A stretch of DNA of 64,000 nucleotides from Eonycteris spelaea (GCA_003508835.1 PUFA01000022.1:5890001-5954000); one strand, 5' to 3'. Shown: positions 35,924 through 48,512, counted from the stretch's first letter. Made by a program: numbers and translations. Notes: generated by a model from the letters alone, not told the origin.

Positions 35924-37261
35924 AACAAAGTACTGCCGCAGAGATGAGACACTCAAATGCCTGTCTTATTGTAGATGAGGCTCTGTCATGCAGGGATTGC
36001 TGGCTCAGTGTCCTACTGCCTTCAAACTATAAATCATCAACATCCTTAGAATGAAGCTCTCCTACAGAATTGCCTTAAACTACTTAAGCGAATCTGTTTC
36101 ATTTCACATAAATAATATATCAGGGCTTCTACACTGCAGTTTGGAAGTTAGATATAAAAAAATAGTCTCCCAAATTTTCATGTTCTGAAAATGTAAATTT
36201 CAGACTCCCTTGGCTAACTCTGAGTCTTAAGCAAGTTTAAAAAAAAAAAAATCCTTAAGGGTTTGTGAAACGAAAAGGCTAAATTCAGAGGCTTAAATTA
36301 ATTGGGAAATAAATAAAATCGATGAATTAATACAAATATGGATTGAGTAGAGTCATATGCATGATGATTTGCATAACAATGTAAAATCTTATAAATGTAA
36401 CTTCTGTAATTCAGATGATAAAATGTAAGTGCAAAACTTGCCGAAGCTTAGGACATGTGTCAAAATGTTGAGCAATAATGTCTTTTGTTTAAATTATTTC
36501 TTCAATTAAAAAAATAAATAAAACATATAATAACAAAAATATAATGTCTTTTGTTAAAGATATGACATATAGACTGGGTTAAGAACTCAGTTGTATTGTT
36601 GTAGGGTAGATTCTTTAAAAACTCTAAGTAGTGTATTTAGTCAAATTGTCAAAGTATATAAATGATCTCTTATGACATTTAGAGTGTTGTTAATTTTCTA
36701 GATTAGTAGAAGTTCTTTGTTAAAAGAGTATGGTTGAGTTATTTTAATGCTCATTATTAGATTAATATCATAAAACACAAGCACTGTTTACAAAGTGCTT
36801 TTTACAGACTTATTATTCAATACTATTTTCTTTTGATAATTGAGATTAAAGGGCCAAGGTAGGAATATAGCTGCAAAGATGAACAATTCCAGAGGTGTTT
36901 TGCATATTATTTACTTAATTGATGCTTATAGAAAATCAAGCATGTTCTTATAGAAAGCATACACAAACAAGGAGAAATTAGAAGATGATGTCAGAGAACA
37001 GATTATTAATGAAACACAATTCTGGATGAAGGTGGAGAGAGAGAATCTGAATGAATTAGAAGGATAAGGCACCAGAACAGCTTGTGAGGCAAAGAGCAGT
37101 TGAAGTTGCATAATTTCATCATGAGAATAATAAGCAGTTCTTCCTCTCTTCCAGAGTGTAATTTTTAAGTGGAGAAGGTTGTGGGTGGGCACAAATTCTG
37201 TTAAGAAATGTTTTCCAATTTAGAAGTCTATGGGGAAAATGGCATTATTTGGCAATATATC
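35924..37261. other. Unassigned DNA around the two motif hits
   Basis: AT-rich apart from 35924-36080. An A13 run lies near 36240. No gene; the minus-strand 88-codon frame at 36926-37192 is not protein-like. Confidence 0.4.
36367..36381 (-). promoter_or_regulatory. OCT4-SOX2 composite motif
   Basis: 'atttgcataacaatg' is the exact reverse complement of CATTGTTATGCAAAT: a SOX site (CATTGTT) directly abutting the POU octamer (ATGCAAAT) with canonical spacing. It lies 0.45 kb from the CTCF motif. Binding is inferred from motif quality only. Confidence 0.5.
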
Positions 37262-37330
37262 GGGTACTGGGACTCATTTATTGAACACGTGTTTATCGAG
37301 TACATAACATGAGTAAACACAAGAAACTAT
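37262..37330 (+). repeat. Ancient repeat fragment (same type as 22930-23060)
   Basis: 'actcatttattgaacacgtg' then 'tttatcgagtacataacatg' parallels 'ttcaacaaatatttattgag' and 'cacctactatgtgcc'. Short and uncertain. Confidence 0.35.
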
Positions 37331-38420
37331 ACACACGTGCTCTTATGTGGTCCAGAAGACAATGCAAGAATAGAACTTCAGGAAGTACTCAAGACCTAAC
37401 CTGTATGCATTTATTTTAAATTCAGGTGTCAGCTGAAGTCTCACTGCCCCCTGAGATGGAGGTTGGCTCAGGTACCCTCACCTAGGCCATGTGCCTTTCC
37501 TGAGAGTGTTGTAACTTTCTAAGGGGTTTCATTCTCTGGGGTTTTAAGACTCAGCTTCTGGTGAACTCCCTTTCCGAGGCATGTCTCATCCGGTTGTTAC
37601 ATTTCACAGTACCTCACTGAGTCCGACCAGAAACCCAATCTGATCTTTGATTTTTACTCTCTAAGATAATTACGCGAGACAACTGTATGGGTGGCAGATA
37701 ACTGAAATTTTAAGAATCTGGAGAAGATTTACCAAGCAGGAACACAAACAATGTAAAGATAACGTCTTTTCCTAAAAATGTTTTTTTACTATCCTGACCA
37801 AATTTCCTCACAGATTCCAACTCTTGCTTTGGTACTAGGTGACATCACTCTTTTCCTTCTTACCCCCTCATCTTATCCACTCCCATCCCTTCCCTTTCTT
37901 CCTTACTTCCAAGATGTATTAATCTTAATGAACATTTGTATACCCAGGTCTCCTAAAAGAGCCTGTTTTGTGTATAAAGTGATGTTGAAGAGCTATGTTT
38001 TGTTTTTGCCTCCTCATTTCATTCAACAGCCTCAAAAGCCCTGTGAATACAGCCAGTGGAGGTCATCATTCCTTGCACTGAACTCACAACATACTTCCTG
38101 CAGCTACACTTAACATTCAATTTGAGACAGTCACTAGAAAAGAGAGACCACCCTCTAGATTTATCACTAGTTCACGCATTGATCAGAGTCCCAGTAAGAA
38201 ACAAATAGCATCTTTCCAATCTGGAATCCTTCAAACCTTCCATATTTTGTGCCGAGTGACATTACAATTCTTAATGATGATCCAGACGACCTGGAATAAT
38301 CCGTAACAACTAAGGCTTTTTTGTTTCTACAAAGTAACCTAGTTGTTTGGTTTTCTTCCCATCCATCTAGATAGTCACTCACTTTGTTCCCTTTGTGTTA
38401 AACACGGTCATAATGCTTTC
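37331..38420. other. Unassigned DNA with an L2-like scrap
   Basis: Positions 37410-37480 ('caggtgtcagctgaagtctc') weakly resemble an internal 3' part of L2. A pyrimidine-rich strip lies at 37860-37910. Frames at 37778-38113 and 38167-38382 are not protein-like. Confidence 0.35.
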
Positions 38421-38424
38421 TTTT

Positions 38425-39146
38425 TTTTTTCAAAGACAATGGTAAAATACATATAACATAAAAGTTAGCGTCCAAACCATTTTTAAGTGTACAGTTCAGT
38501 AGTGTTAAGTATATGCACTATGTTGTGCAGAAGATCTCCAGAACTTTTTCATCTTGCAAAACTGAAACTCTGTATCTAAAGAATGAGCTCTTCTATCCCA
38601 TCCCCGCCCCAGCCCCTGGCAACCCCCATTCTGCTTTCTGTGTCTCTGTATCTGACCACTCTCGACGCCTCACTTAAGCGGAGTCATGTAGTATGTTCCA
38701 TTCTGTGACTGGCTTTTTACACTTAGTGTAATGTCCTCAAGGTCCATCTACAGTGTAGCATGTGTCAGAATCACCTTCCTTCTTAAAGCTGAATAACATC
38801 CCATTGTACGTATACGTATCATGCTGTGTTTATCCATTCATTGTCTGTAGGTTCTTGGGTTGATTTTACTGCATGGCGTTTTCCAAATAATACTGCCATG
38901 AACATGAGGATATACATATCTCTTCCAGATCATACGATCAATTCCTTTTCATATTCAGTTAGATAACCAGAAGCGGGGCTGCTGGAGAATGTGGTAATTC
39001 AATTTTTAACTTTTTGAGGAATTGCCACACTATCTTTCATGGTGACTGCACCATTTGACATTCTCTCCAACAGTGCACAAGTGTTCCGATTTCTCCACAT
39101 TCTTGCCAACATGTAGTCACGTTTTTTGCATGGATAGCTCTCTCTC

Positions 39147-39150
<4 letters not shown>
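38425..39150 (-). repeat. L1 LINE 3' fragment, antisense (L1MB-like)
   Basis: Begins in a T run (decayed poly(A) tail) and follows antisense L1MB-type 3' sequence: 'ggtaaaatacatataacata', 'tttttaagtgtacagttcag', 'ctccagaactttttcatctt', 'cccctggcaacccccattct', 'gtgactggctttttacactt', 'catgtgtcagaatcaccttc', 'tttgaggaattgccacacta'. The right end passes into a CA microsatellite. Confidence 0.9.

Positions 39151-39207
<57 letters not shown>
39150..39207 (+). repeat. (CA)n-(TA)n microsatellite
   Basis: About 25 CA units followed by a few TA units, at the right edge of the antisense L1. Frames through it encode His-Thr or Cys-Val runs. Confidence 0.97.
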
Positions 39208-39544
39208 CCATTTAAATGTCAGCATCTTAGAAAAGTCTTGATGATCCAATCAAAAAGTGCTGCCCACTCTGCACAATTTATGTCCATCATGGTGCCTTGT
39301 TTACCATATAATTTTCTTCTAAATATAAAATGACTGGTTCCTTTACATTTTTGTTGTCTGCTTTTCCCCGACAAACTATTAGCTTAATGAGCACATGATT
39401 TTGGAACTGCAATTTTTTTTCCCTTTTGCCACTTTCAGGACCATGATAATTCTTAAGACTTATTAATGAATCTCTTATATACTACTCATCATGTGCACCC
39501 TTAGAGAATCTCCATAGCAATAATAATGGTCATGAGTTTTGGTA
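39208..39544. other. Unassigned DNA
   Basis: A weak L2-like stretch near 39345-39400 was considered and not called. Confidence 0.4.
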
Positions 39545-39720
39545 AATACATTTTAGTGAGCTAAGCATTTTATTATGAGTCTGTATGTAATCTCTATGAT
39601 ATTGAAAGTTATACATTTCCTTTCTACTTCATTGTTGAAGAAACTGAGCATCTAAGCATCAAGGCGCATGGTTAGTCAGTGGTAAAACTGATACTGAGAA
39701 CAATATCTCATCGATCGAGG
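39545..39720 (-). repeat. MIR SINE fragment, antisense
   Basis: Reverse-complement MIR: 'agtgagctaagcattttatt', then 'cattgttgaagaaactgagc', then 'gcgcatggttagtcagtggt' (consensus 'caaggtcacacagctagtaa'). Confidence 0.65.
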
Positions 39721-41534
39721 TCAAATTGTCAGTGCATGGTCCTTAAAGGATAAAAATATAACTGCATCTGACTTGAATACAGTGTATTTTTCTGCGCCAT
39801 ACTACAAAAATATTTTCCCAGCAAAGGGAGTTTCTATACCCTTTACATAGTCATCCCTTTTAAAATAGCTTTACCAGATGTTAACTTTTTCTTCTAATAT
39901 ACGTGTTTATTCCAGCAATGCTCGAAATAACTATTATAATATTAAAATGATTTGTGTGTGTACATAAATAGCATACGAATGTAAAATTGTGTTTATTTCC
40001 CTATGAAATGATCCATCAAGAGACTATGTTTGTTGAACTGGTTAAAAAAAAATGTCAAGCAAATATATTATTTAGGAAAAAAATAGAATGATCTGATGTA
40101 GATTGATAAATATTATAACAAAACTAAAGCCATTAAACAAACATGGTGCTGTTAATTGCTTAACTTCATTTGAATTTCTATACTTATCAAAAAGCACTTT
40201 CGGTTTCTGTTCTGTTAAAAAGAGTTGGCATGTAAAGCACCTGTGGCCTGGAATGAATAATATGTTTCATATATTATTAATAAGGAAGTTTTCACTTCTC
40301 TGATCATTCTCATGAGTTGACGAGATGGCAATAATTTAAAAGAATGCTGTAAACAGCACAATGAAATGTTAAACTCTTACATTTTCACCAGTTGTAAGTA
40401 ATAAAACCTTAGGATTCCAAGATGCACATCATGAATTCCTTCTTTCCCACATACAAATTATTGTAGATGCATAGAACTTACGTGTGTGTATCTTAATATT
40501 TACAAATAGTGGAATATGGCCATTAAATAATTAAATACATATTATAATATGTTACACGTTATGTTTTATGTAACATTCTTTGGCAATGTGGGTTGTGTAT
40601 TATATAAATATATAAAGTTTATATATATATAACCTACATTAACAAGATATTTTGCTTCTACACTGTTGGAAAACTATATGAATCTGTACAGTTCAAAATA
40701 TACATATTTAACTTTTTCGTGAGAAAAGTTTTGAAGGCATGTACTTAAATGACTTGGAGCCAGAGCTAAATATAATCATACTTCTACCACATGTTATAGC
40801 TGTATCTATTCTATTTTTTCACACGAGCATTTTTACATGACTCTTTACCATGAAAATGAGGAGCATATACTTAAGAGAAGGGAATGGCCCTCTGAGATTG
40901 CTAAATAGGATGCAAACCTGCAATAGTCTTAAATATATAACTCTCCAGAGATTTTTGCATTTGAAGGCTAAGGTGATGACATGAAAATTTCACTGCCACC
41001 AACACTTTTCACTTGAGAATTAACACCTATAAAAATTCTGCCTCCTAATACTATACCAACTTTCCATCATGGCTTTACCATTTCTATTAATGCTGAGTTT
41101 ATATAGCATTTTGCTAAGAAAGAAGTGTTTTTGAATACAAGTTTTGTGGAAGTATAATAAAGATGCCGAAAATCACACATATCTTAAATATGTTTAAGCA
41201 TTCAGATGTTTGATATGTCAATCTGCATATATTTAAATGTAGTTTTTAAAGCTGTCAAATACTTTTAAAATATGAGAAAAATAATAAACTTGAAAAATGT
41301 TATAAAATAAACTTATTAATAAGGAAAGCCACGCTCCACATACATAAGGCTAGCACATATTCTCATTTTAGTTGCTGTAAATGAGAAAACGGTATTTTTG
41401 TAGACGAGAAGGTAGATTCTACCTGTGGCTAACAGAGTTGTAAGGTCTGTCAGTTGTAAGAATACATTAAACCTCTTAAAAATGTACAATTTTGCAACGA
41501 TTCTCTGATGCTTTTAATTAACAATGATGTTGAT
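39721..41534. other. AT-rich DNA, nothing recognised
   Basis: TA-rich part at 40590-40635 with a small ATGTTAC/GTAACAT dyad at 40547-40576. No gene or repeat family recognised. Confidence 0.45.
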
Positions 41535-41690
41535 AAAAATAATAACACCAGCCAGCATTTATGGATGCTCATCGCGTGCCAGGGTTAGCTCCATGACCAC
41601 TGCTTCTATTAACTCATTTAAGCAACACAGCAGCCCTACGACCTAGTAACTGACATCATCCTTACTGCGCTGCTACTGCATAGACGAATC
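41535..41690 (-). repeat. MIR SINE fragment, antisense
   Basis: 'gccagcatttatggatgctc', 'atcgcgtgccagggttagct' and 'ttaactcatttaagcaacac' follow the reverse complement of the MIR 3' half ('gcacttactatgtgccaggc', 'attaactcatttaatcctca'). Confidence 0.7.
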
Positions 41691-42837
41691 TAATTCTACT
41701 CTAATTCCAGAGAAATTTTCTTCTACCAACATTATACTGCTTCCTGGGGGATCGAGAAGTTCAGTTCTACCTATAATTTTTTATATTTTAATTAAAATTT
41801 TAAGACAAGCCACCAATGTTTTAGATTAGGCTTCTAATGTTTGGGGGCATTTATTTTAATTCTTCATACATATGTATATTTTTATATAGCTATAGGTCTG
41901 TCTATATCATATAAGGTTAGACTTTTTGAGTCAATGTGATTACATCAGAGATTTTTAAATTGGTCTTCTCATTCTATGAATGATAACCTGTGATAGCGTG
42001 AGACCCAGAGCCACAAATGTCTCAGGCTGAGTTAATGAGCAAGGTCAAGAGTAGAACTTTTTCTGGATTCGGGTCCAGAAATTTCTTGTGTCATGGTGGT
42101 CACTAAGTCACTGTGATTTGTATTAGACTTATTTATATGTGATGTATAATGTGACTCAACAATTTGGATCCACATAGAAAAGTTTCTTAAGGACTATAGA
42201 CAGCTGCTCAGATATAACTTCATCACTTCGGCAAAATACAGGGGTCTAGATCAATTTAGCAAAATCTGTGCATTACACTGTGTGATATAACAATAATAAA
42301 GTTGGAACTTTCTTGAAATCTTTGAGTTATTCTTTCTTAACATCTTGTACTGAATAACAACTATGGCAAATGTAAACCTCGAATCTGTTAAATGTTCTTA
42401 TTCTCACATTAGAGCAGAGGTCCAGAAAATATAAAGCTATTGCATAGTGTCTTTGCCTAGACTATGTAAAAGGTTAACGTAATTTTAAAAATCCACTTGA
42501 GCTAAACTTTCTTTTTCATTATATTTATGAGACTCACTTGGTATTCATCAAATGAAATAAAACATAATAAATATCCTCTGATTTTACTAGAGTGCTAAAA
42601 CCAATGCTAATTTTCACATACTAAAATACACATGCCTGCATTATATTACCTCCAGTTATAATTAATATTAGACGGTTGAGTAATTCTTAGCATTAAGCTA
42701 TTGGCAAAGCTTTAATTAGTGCACACGCACAGAACTGCAAAGCACCTACATTTTTTTAGCTAAGATAAATGAAAACAAAACAGACTTAGGGTGCATTAAT
42801 ACAATTCAAATATGATATGTAGGTTTAATCAATGTAG
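41691..42837. other. AT-rich DNA, nothing recognised
   Basis: A more balanced strip at 41985-42110 might be an old repeat. Nothing named. Confidence 0.4.
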
Positions 42838-42960
42838 TGTTAACTGTGAGCTTGATGAGAATAAGATCTGTTTTATTCACTACCCTATTGCAAATTCCTG
42901 GAATGACATTGGCATATAGGAGTTACATGTAATAGTCCTTGAATAAATTAATAAATAAAC
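42838..42960 (+). repeat. L2 LINE 3' end
   Basis: Follows the L2 tail in order: 'actgtgagcttgatgagaat', 'agatctgttttattcactac', 'attgcaaattcctggaatga', 'cattggcatataggagttac', then 'ccttgaataaattaataaat'. The consensus is the L2 end with its gctcaataaat tail. Confidence 0.7.
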
Positions 42961-44041
42961 TTATATTATATTCTGTCATATCAGTCTTTTTTAAAGAAGA
43001 TGGATTCTGCTAAATAATTGACAATTTATGTAAAAGATTTTTTTCCCTGAAACTTTAAAATATAAAATGGCACATTAGATGCTTAACCTGTATATTAAAA
43101 CAAAAATAACACGTGAGTAAAGTGTCAGAAAAGTCTACAAATATGTTAATGTAACAGGGGCATAAAGCTGACTTCCTAAAAGAAGAAAAATACAATGATC
43201 TCATAAATATATGAAAATGTGTCAAATATGAAGAATAATGGAATAAAATGAATGTAAATAAAAAAAACACAAGTTTATCTATTCTATGTAGTTAATACTA
43301 AAAAGGACAATAAAATTGTACACAGGTAAAATTATAGGAAAGAAAGACTAACAAGTGATTTTTCTGTAATTGGAGAAACTTTTTTCTACTATATCAAAAT
43401 ATGTCAGCATTTTCATATTTACTATAGGCCAGGGTACTGAAATACAGCCTTATTTTGGTCATAAAATAATTTACATTATTGTAATATATGTCTGGTACGA
43501 TAGAACTTTATTTGAATACTTTTTTATCCTGCTTTTTTATTAGCTTTTCTTACTTCTTATTGGCCAATGTAAGAGAAAAAGGAATTATAAGAAAGTAACT
43601 ATCCCTTCATTTTCCAAACTTCTCAAAAAGTGATTGAAATAGGCCAAAAAAAAAAAATGGGGGGGGAATTAGTGAATTAGCTATGGAAACTGGAAAAAAA
43701 TAAATTTCAAATGACTCACAGTTAGACAAATTATAGTAAATAAATTGTCAAAGAATCCAAATAAAAAATATCAACAGACACTTTCCAAATTTCCTCCTTA
43801 AGAAACGGAGTAAGAACTAATAAGAAGACCTAGAAGAACTCCACTTACACATGAAAGGTAAAAGGGGGAAAGATGGAGTCAAGACCACAGGCAAGGTGGG
43901 CATTCGCTACTCGATTAGAGGCTCTTTTCTCAGATAACAATTAGAATAAGCAGTGCCCAATGTTGGGAAATACAAAGCAGAATGTCTGCTGGGTATTATA
44001 ACCATATGAGCAATGTCTTAGATGATATTATTTCACTAACT
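42961..44041. other. AT-rich DNA, nothing recognised
   Basis: Includes an A run joined to TG8 at about 43650-43668. No gene or repeat family recognised. Confidence 0.45.
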
Positions 44042-44437
44042 TTTCAAATTAAATTTATTGGGGGTGACATTGGTTAATCAAATTATACAGGTTTCAAGTG
44101 TATAATTCAGTAATTCAGTCATTTGTATATTGCATTGTGTGTTCACCACCCCAAATTAGCTTCCTTCTGTCGACACTTGACCACCTTCACCAATGATCTA
44201 CCTCTTCTCCTCCCCCATTTCCCTGTGGTAACCACTAAACTGTCGTCTGTGTCCATGTGTCTCTGTTTGTTTGTCTCTTCTGCTGTTTCTTTCAGTTTAT
44301 AGCCTACAAAAGTGAAATCACATGGTTCTCCACTTTTTCTATTTGACTTATTTTGTTTAGCATGATAATCTCAAGGTCCATCCATGTTGTCACAAATGCC
44401 AGTATTTCATCTTTTCTTATGGCTGAGTAATACTCCA

Positions 44438-44479
<42 letters not shown>

Positions 44480-44577
44480 ATGTATATATATATATGCACC
44501 ACATCTTCTTTCTCTAATCATCTATGGAAGGGCATTTCAGTAGTTTCCATCTCTTGCCACCATGAATAATATAAATT
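44042..44577 (-). repeat. L1 LINE 3' part, antisense (3' segment of a twin-primed copy)
   Basis: Antisense 3' UTR and ORF2 end: 'tttattgggggtgacattgg', 'caggtttcaagtgtataatt', 'ttgcattgtgtgttcaccac', 'gtgaaatcacatggttctcc', 'tcaaggtccatccatgttgt', 'tgccaccatgaataatataa'. The 3' UTR version resembles bat L1 as I recall it. A CA microsatellite has grown inside. It is abutted at 44578 by L1 in the opposite orientation. Confidence 0.85.
44438..44478 (+). repeat. (CA)n microsatellite inside L1
   Basis: About 20 CA units where antisense L1 normally reads 'ttccattgtatatatatacc'. L1 sequence resumes to the right with a TA run and 'caccacatcttctttctcta'. Confidence 0.97.
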
Positions 44578-44683
44578 GCATAGAAGAAAACATAGGTACT
44601 AAATGCATGGACTTTAGTTTGAGAGAGGATTTTATGAATTTGACCTCACAGGCATGGGAAGTAAAAGCAAAAATAAAATGTTT
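44578..44683 (+). repeat. L1 ORF2 fragment, sense (inverted 5' segment)
   Basis: 'tagaagaaaacataggtact', 'gtttgagagaggattttatg' and 'gggaagtaaaagcaaaaata' match sense L1 ORF2 upstream of the 3' segment. Order and orientation relative to 44042-44577 fit a 5'-inverted insertion made by twin priming. Confidence 0.7.
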
Positions 44684-44694
44684 ACATGGCATTC

Positions 44695-44900
44695 TTCTTG
44701 TATGACTGTCTGTCTCTAAATGACCTCTTTTTATAAGGACCCCAGTCATACTGGATTAGGACCCTCCCTGATGAGCTCACTTTAGCTTGCTTATCTCTAC
44801 AAAGACTCTATCTCCAATTAAGGTCACATTCTTAACTACTGGGGATTAAAATGTCAACATTTGAATTTTGTAGGCACACAATCCAACCCCAACAATCTCC
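44695..44900 (-). repeat. MLT1-type MaLR LTR fragment, antisense
   Basis: 'ttttataaggaccccagtca', 'tactggattaggaccctccc', 'acaaagactctatctccaat', 'taaggtcacattcttaacta' and 'ctggggattaaaatgtcaac' follow the reverse complement of the MLT1/MST LTR 5' half. No internal retroviral genes. Confidence 0.75.
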
Positions 44901-47025
44901 ATTAGTTATTGAGCTCCATTAGGAGCTCCAGGGTAGGTTTATTTGTTAATTACTTATTTTCCCTTATTTCTCAGGAGCAATGTAGATGTTCAAAGTTTTT
45001 ATTAAATGTTATTGGAGTCTGTTACAAACTTGTTCAAGAAACACAAAGCGTATTTTGCAAATCAGTTTGATCTTTAAACACCAAATTGGAATTGTTTGAA
45101 ATTCTAAAATCAGTAATCATTTATGGCATTCGCAAAACAACTCTTATTTTTTTCATATTTTCATTATAAGCAAATAATAAGTGTCCTTTTTACCCAACTC
45201 TGGTAAATTGAAATTATAATACTCATGACTTCTTTTGCCATACTGCCAATTTGGAGTTATCTGAAATAGATTTAGTGCCTATTTGTGCACAAGTACACAG
45301 CAATTACTGACATGCTAACTTTGTGTCATGTTTGTTTCTAATCTTTCCAAAGTTGTATATGATTTTTGATCTGACTTCTATTTTAGTTCTTAAAAGTCAA
45401 TACGGTTTCCTTGATAGGACTAGAATTCTTTTTCAATCTCTATTCTAGTTTGCTGAGGTCTGGCTTTGAAAATTTTTGCCAGCTTAATGATTCTTAGGGG
45501 GAAAAAACATCTCTTTTGTTTCAAATATTATACTTAATTTTTTTAAAAAGGACAACCTTTGTGAGAAGTTGAAGGACATTTTATAAAACAACTTTTTTAG
45601 CAGTTGGTAAAATGAAGGAATTAACATTGTGTGACTGTTTCAAATATGGGAACTGGCGAACTAATTCATCTTTCTAGTGTCGATGTGTTTGGGGGAATGT
45701 TACCTCTCTCCAACTTAATTCTGAGTAATTAGCCTCAAACACCTAATTTCTAACCCTAGCTTTACCTTCAGATGACCTGTGATATTTCGCACTCATAATT
45801 TTTGAAATTACTTGTTATTCTTACTCAAAAGTTGATTCAAAGCTTTAAAAACAAATTTAAAAAATCTTCAAAATGGACAAATTCAAAACTTGTCTAATAT
45901 ATATATATACATATGGTGTGAGTGATTCTCAATTTACTGTCTTTAAGTTTAAAACAAAATAACTTTATCTCTTTAGGGATTTTTTTTTTTCTCCTCACAG
46001 ATTAAAAAAGGTAAGTTGCAATAGAATTTGGTAAAGCAATTTAAAATCTGTCGGATATATTAATTGTGAGAGATTTCTTATGTAACAAACATGGATGATG
46101 ATGGTGTTAAACAAACCTATGGAAAAACAATGACTTCACTGGAGAATGATTTTTTTTCTAAGTCAGTCATGTATAAAGCCATCCTCACCTCCTTCCTCTG
46201 AGACTTTGTTCATATTTTAGTCTCAATAATCTGACATTTCTCATTGGAAATGAAATACAGAATTCAGATGCTGACACTTAGTTAAGATAGATCTCATCAA
46301 TTATTATTCAGAGTTATGTTAGAAATTCATTACAGAAAAAAATAAAATAATTAGTAGGCTCATACAGTAACAAGTCTTGGATATTGTTTTGAAATATTCA
46401 TTGAGAAATACATGTAGAAAAAATATATATTTGTATATGGGGGTGGGTAAATCAGCTTTTTTTAATACATCAATCATAAATAATATTACATTGAACACCA
46501 ACAGTAATAAAATTAATTCACTGACTGTATAAGAAGTAAATAAGTTATCTAAAAGTTAAATCTACCATATTGTATCAACATGTTTTTGAGGTATATTTTG
46601 ATGGCATAATAATGAAACAAATGTAGCTTCCCCATATTTACTCTTAGTAAGAAAATAACTTGGATTTTGATTAATAGTATAGTGCCACTTTGAATTCAAT
46701 TGAGTTAATTTTCCATGGGGTCTCAACCTCTTTATATTAGCCAGCATGCTGACATGGTTTGGTACCTTCAATTAGCTTTGTTCAATTATATGAACTTGTG
46801 ATTAGAAAAGGCTAACTGTCAGCCAATGTTGTAATTAGATCTTCTAAAAATAAAAGAAGAATCCAGTTGCATCTGACAGTGTCAATGGATGCCAGTGATA
46901 ATGATTTTTAAGTACAAATGAATAGATAAAGGCATTTCAAACTTTTAAAAAAGTGTATTTAAAAATAGAATTAGCAGATTATCTAAACATGTTTCTTTGC
47001 TCCTAAACATTCAAGTCTGAATTGC
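44901..47025. other. AT-rich DNA, nothing recognised
   Basis: Short TA run at 45898-45910 and T runs near 45981 and 46150. Frames are short. No repeat family named. Confidence 0.45.
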
Positions 47026-47048
47026 TGCAAAAGCAAAACGCTTTTGCA
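47026..47048. repeat. Perfect 9-bp hairpin
   Basis: TGCAAAAGC and GCTTTTGCA flank a 5-base loop (AAAAC). No terminator-type role applies in this genome; likely incidental. Confidence 0.5.
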
Positions 47049-48460
47049 CAATTTTGATGGAAAACTCTGTAATTGTTCCTCAACATTCAAAATACATCAG
47101 TTATATAAATAACTTTTATTATAATATGCCTTTTCTTCATGCTGTTTTGTTTATATTAATATAATTTTTCAGTGCTTTTTTCTATGACAAATGTATTAAA
47201 TTTAAAGGCTTATTCTTTGTTAATGTTATATTTATGAAGAAATTATTATTGACTCTATACCTGCTGCTTCAAAATGAAAGATTTAATTTGCTCCAAATTA
47301 TTTTAATGCTAATATGATTTAGTGATTTTTACTTGTCATGTCCAAATTTGGAAATATATGTATATATGTGTTAGTGTATATTTATATATACATTATGCAT
47401 GTATACATATATAGGAATATGGATATTTAGATAAACAAATATGATAAAATTGTTTGCATTTGTAAGATCATATATTTAAAATAGTCTTACATACTCAATT
47501 TATGTAAAAATCCAATTTTAATATCTCAAAAAACACATGATTAAATACATATGAGTTAAGTGATTCCAAATCAGTTTATCTTTCCTTTGATGTAAAATAT
47601 ATTAGTGTAACTGGGAAACTAATAGAAATATAATTGTATTAATAAAGCAACAGGGTCTAATTTACTGTTTTCACTGTCTAGTATAAATGGTGAATACTTT
47701 TCATGAACATAAGGAGTAATTACTTGCATTTTAATTGCCAGAAAAAAATTTTTTATAAAAAATCAGTGAATATTTTGAAAATGTAATACTTAATAGCAAT
47801 TTAATAGTTATTTGATAATAATTCATATCTATTGTGTTTAGGTTATTTAATCATTTCATCTGGTAACTAACCTCATATTTTAAAGAAAAAAGTAATAACA
47901 TTTTTTAAGTGACTTCTGAAAAAAACACTAAAAATATCTGTTCTTTATTTTAATATATATAGTCACTTTATGAAGACCCAGTGAAAATGAGGTTGTTTAT
48001 GATTTTTATCCAAATAAGTCGGCAGTACTTTGGAGAAATTTAATGTTCTATCAAGGGTGAAGAGACGGTGAACGCGAAGTGATCATTCACTCTTGCAAAG
48101 AAATGTCTCTTTAGATGACGTTTTCGAAAGAATCAGAGGAAATTGCAATGGGAAAATATTCAGACAAATATCTGAGAGAGCTGTTAAGTGGAATAACTAC
48201 GTAAAATACTTGTGATAATAATTTTAGAAATAGGCCTATGTGTGAAAATCAGTTTATTGAACTCACTTTCCTCTAAGAAGAAATGCTGTACTGAGTATAA
48301 GATAAATCCATTGTATGTCTCTAACTGAACGGCCAAAGTACTTGTCGTCTGTGATTTGCCTTTGTTTCCACTTTGATTTGTTATTAAAGAAAATAATTTT
48401 TTGATATAAAATGTTTCTGCAGATACATATAAATATGGCAATAAGAGCTAAAATTTAAAT
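47049..48460. other. Very AT-rich DNA, nothing recognised
   Basis: TA-rich at 47350-47415. A slightly CpG-bearing strip lies at 48010-48130. No gene or repeat family recognised. Confidence 0.45.
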
Positions 48461-48512
48461 TATTTAATAATAATTTAATAATAATTTAATAATAATTATT
48501 TAATAGTGATAA
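48461..48512 (+). repeat. Short tandem repeat, unit TTTAATAATAA
   Basis: Three to four 11-12-base units in tandem. Confidence 0.85.

Noticed and set aside
37445..37460. Second CTCF site, minus orientation
   Set aside because: Only the GGGGGCAG half matches; four of the remaining core positions disagree.
40547..40576. ATGTTAC/GTAACAT hairpin
   Set aside because: Seven-base AT-rich arms with a long loop are expected by chance in such DNA.
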